From contig CABQHM010000078.1 of assembly GCA_902464015.1 (NCBI GenBank), positions 1-12,940 of the forward strand: DNA of 12,940 nucleotides. The letters are read 5' to 3'. The notes below the pieces were generated by a model. That model ran no database searches and was not told the origin of the DNA. It saw only the letters and a list, made by a program, of their open reading frames with translations. How positions within the stretch are numbered: the stretch's first letter is position 1; every line of letters starts with the position of its first letter. The stretch comes from an uncultured Coriobacteriales bacterium. GTDB lineage: Bacteria > Actinomycetota > Coriobacteriia > Coriobacteriales > UMGS124. Made by a program: the position numbers and the translations under genes. Positions 12,917 to 12,940 of this stretch are shown here, one piece after another.

Positions 12917-12940
12917 ACTCGTTTGGCTGGGCAAAAAGCC

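Noticed and set aside
12677..12934. 85-codon frame on - upstream of the methyltransferase
   Set aside because: It overlaps the methyltransferase in another frame, with no ribosome site or motif; the leader reading is simpler.
1..12940. CRISPR array, tRNA or rRNA
   Set aside because: No regularly spaced direct repeats and no cloverleaf or rRNA-like sequence was seen on either strand by eye.

Overview
The window is GC-rich DNA (roughly 60% by eye) that looks like a gut Coriobacteriia chromosome, most likely Eggerthellaceae (Slackia/Eggerthella/Adlercreutzia type). The reasons are the Tat-exported FAD/FMN flavoprotein reductases, the LuxR-type regulators with a many-helix membrane domain beside them, and the accessory toxin-antitoxin and IS3 debris. 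The genus cannot be fixed from sequence alone. No tRNA, rRNA or CRISPR array was seen.

Layout. 1-2.6 kb is a defence or stress-like stretch: a helix-turn-helix/HipA-like kinase fusion (185-1561, +), then a TacT/TacA-type GNAT toxin with its DUF1778 antitoxin (1596-2344, -) and a recognisable promoter and operator. 2.6-3.3 kb is a deletion scar. The C-terminal third of an FMN-binding flavoprotein reductase (-) abuts the last ~42 codons of a LuxR regulator (+), the two ends of a lost divergent module. 3.4-4.0 kb holds two small genes on +: an acidic 70-aa protein and a basic 54-aa protein with an internal repeat. 4.07-4.7 kb is IS3 debris plus a structured repeat. 4.7-5.0 kb is a RelB/DinJ antitoxin gene broken by one extra G in a G tract.

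5.1-11.7 kb is the functional core: two exported flavoprotein oxidoreductases on -, each divergent from its own regulator on +. The first pair is an FAD-only enzyme with a TetR regulator. The second is an FAD plus covalent-FMN enzyme with a membrane-embedded LuxR regulator. Both enzymes are closed by strong hairpins, and both intergenic gaps carry palindromes suited to operators. The inferred job is anaerobic respiration, or reduction of specific small molecules outside the membrane, switched on by the substrate. The substrates are unknown, and several fumarate-reductase catalytic residues are absent.

11.7-12.2 kb contains a second IS3 remnant and a second copy of the 107-bp repeat, about 80% identical to the first with a compensatory base-pair change. 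12.2-12.8 kb is a SAM-dependent methyltransferase gene with an in-frame TGA at codon 33. The window therefore combines live respiratory modules with several decayed loci: a lost third module, a frameshifted antitoxin, a nonsense-mutated methyltransferase and two IS fragments.
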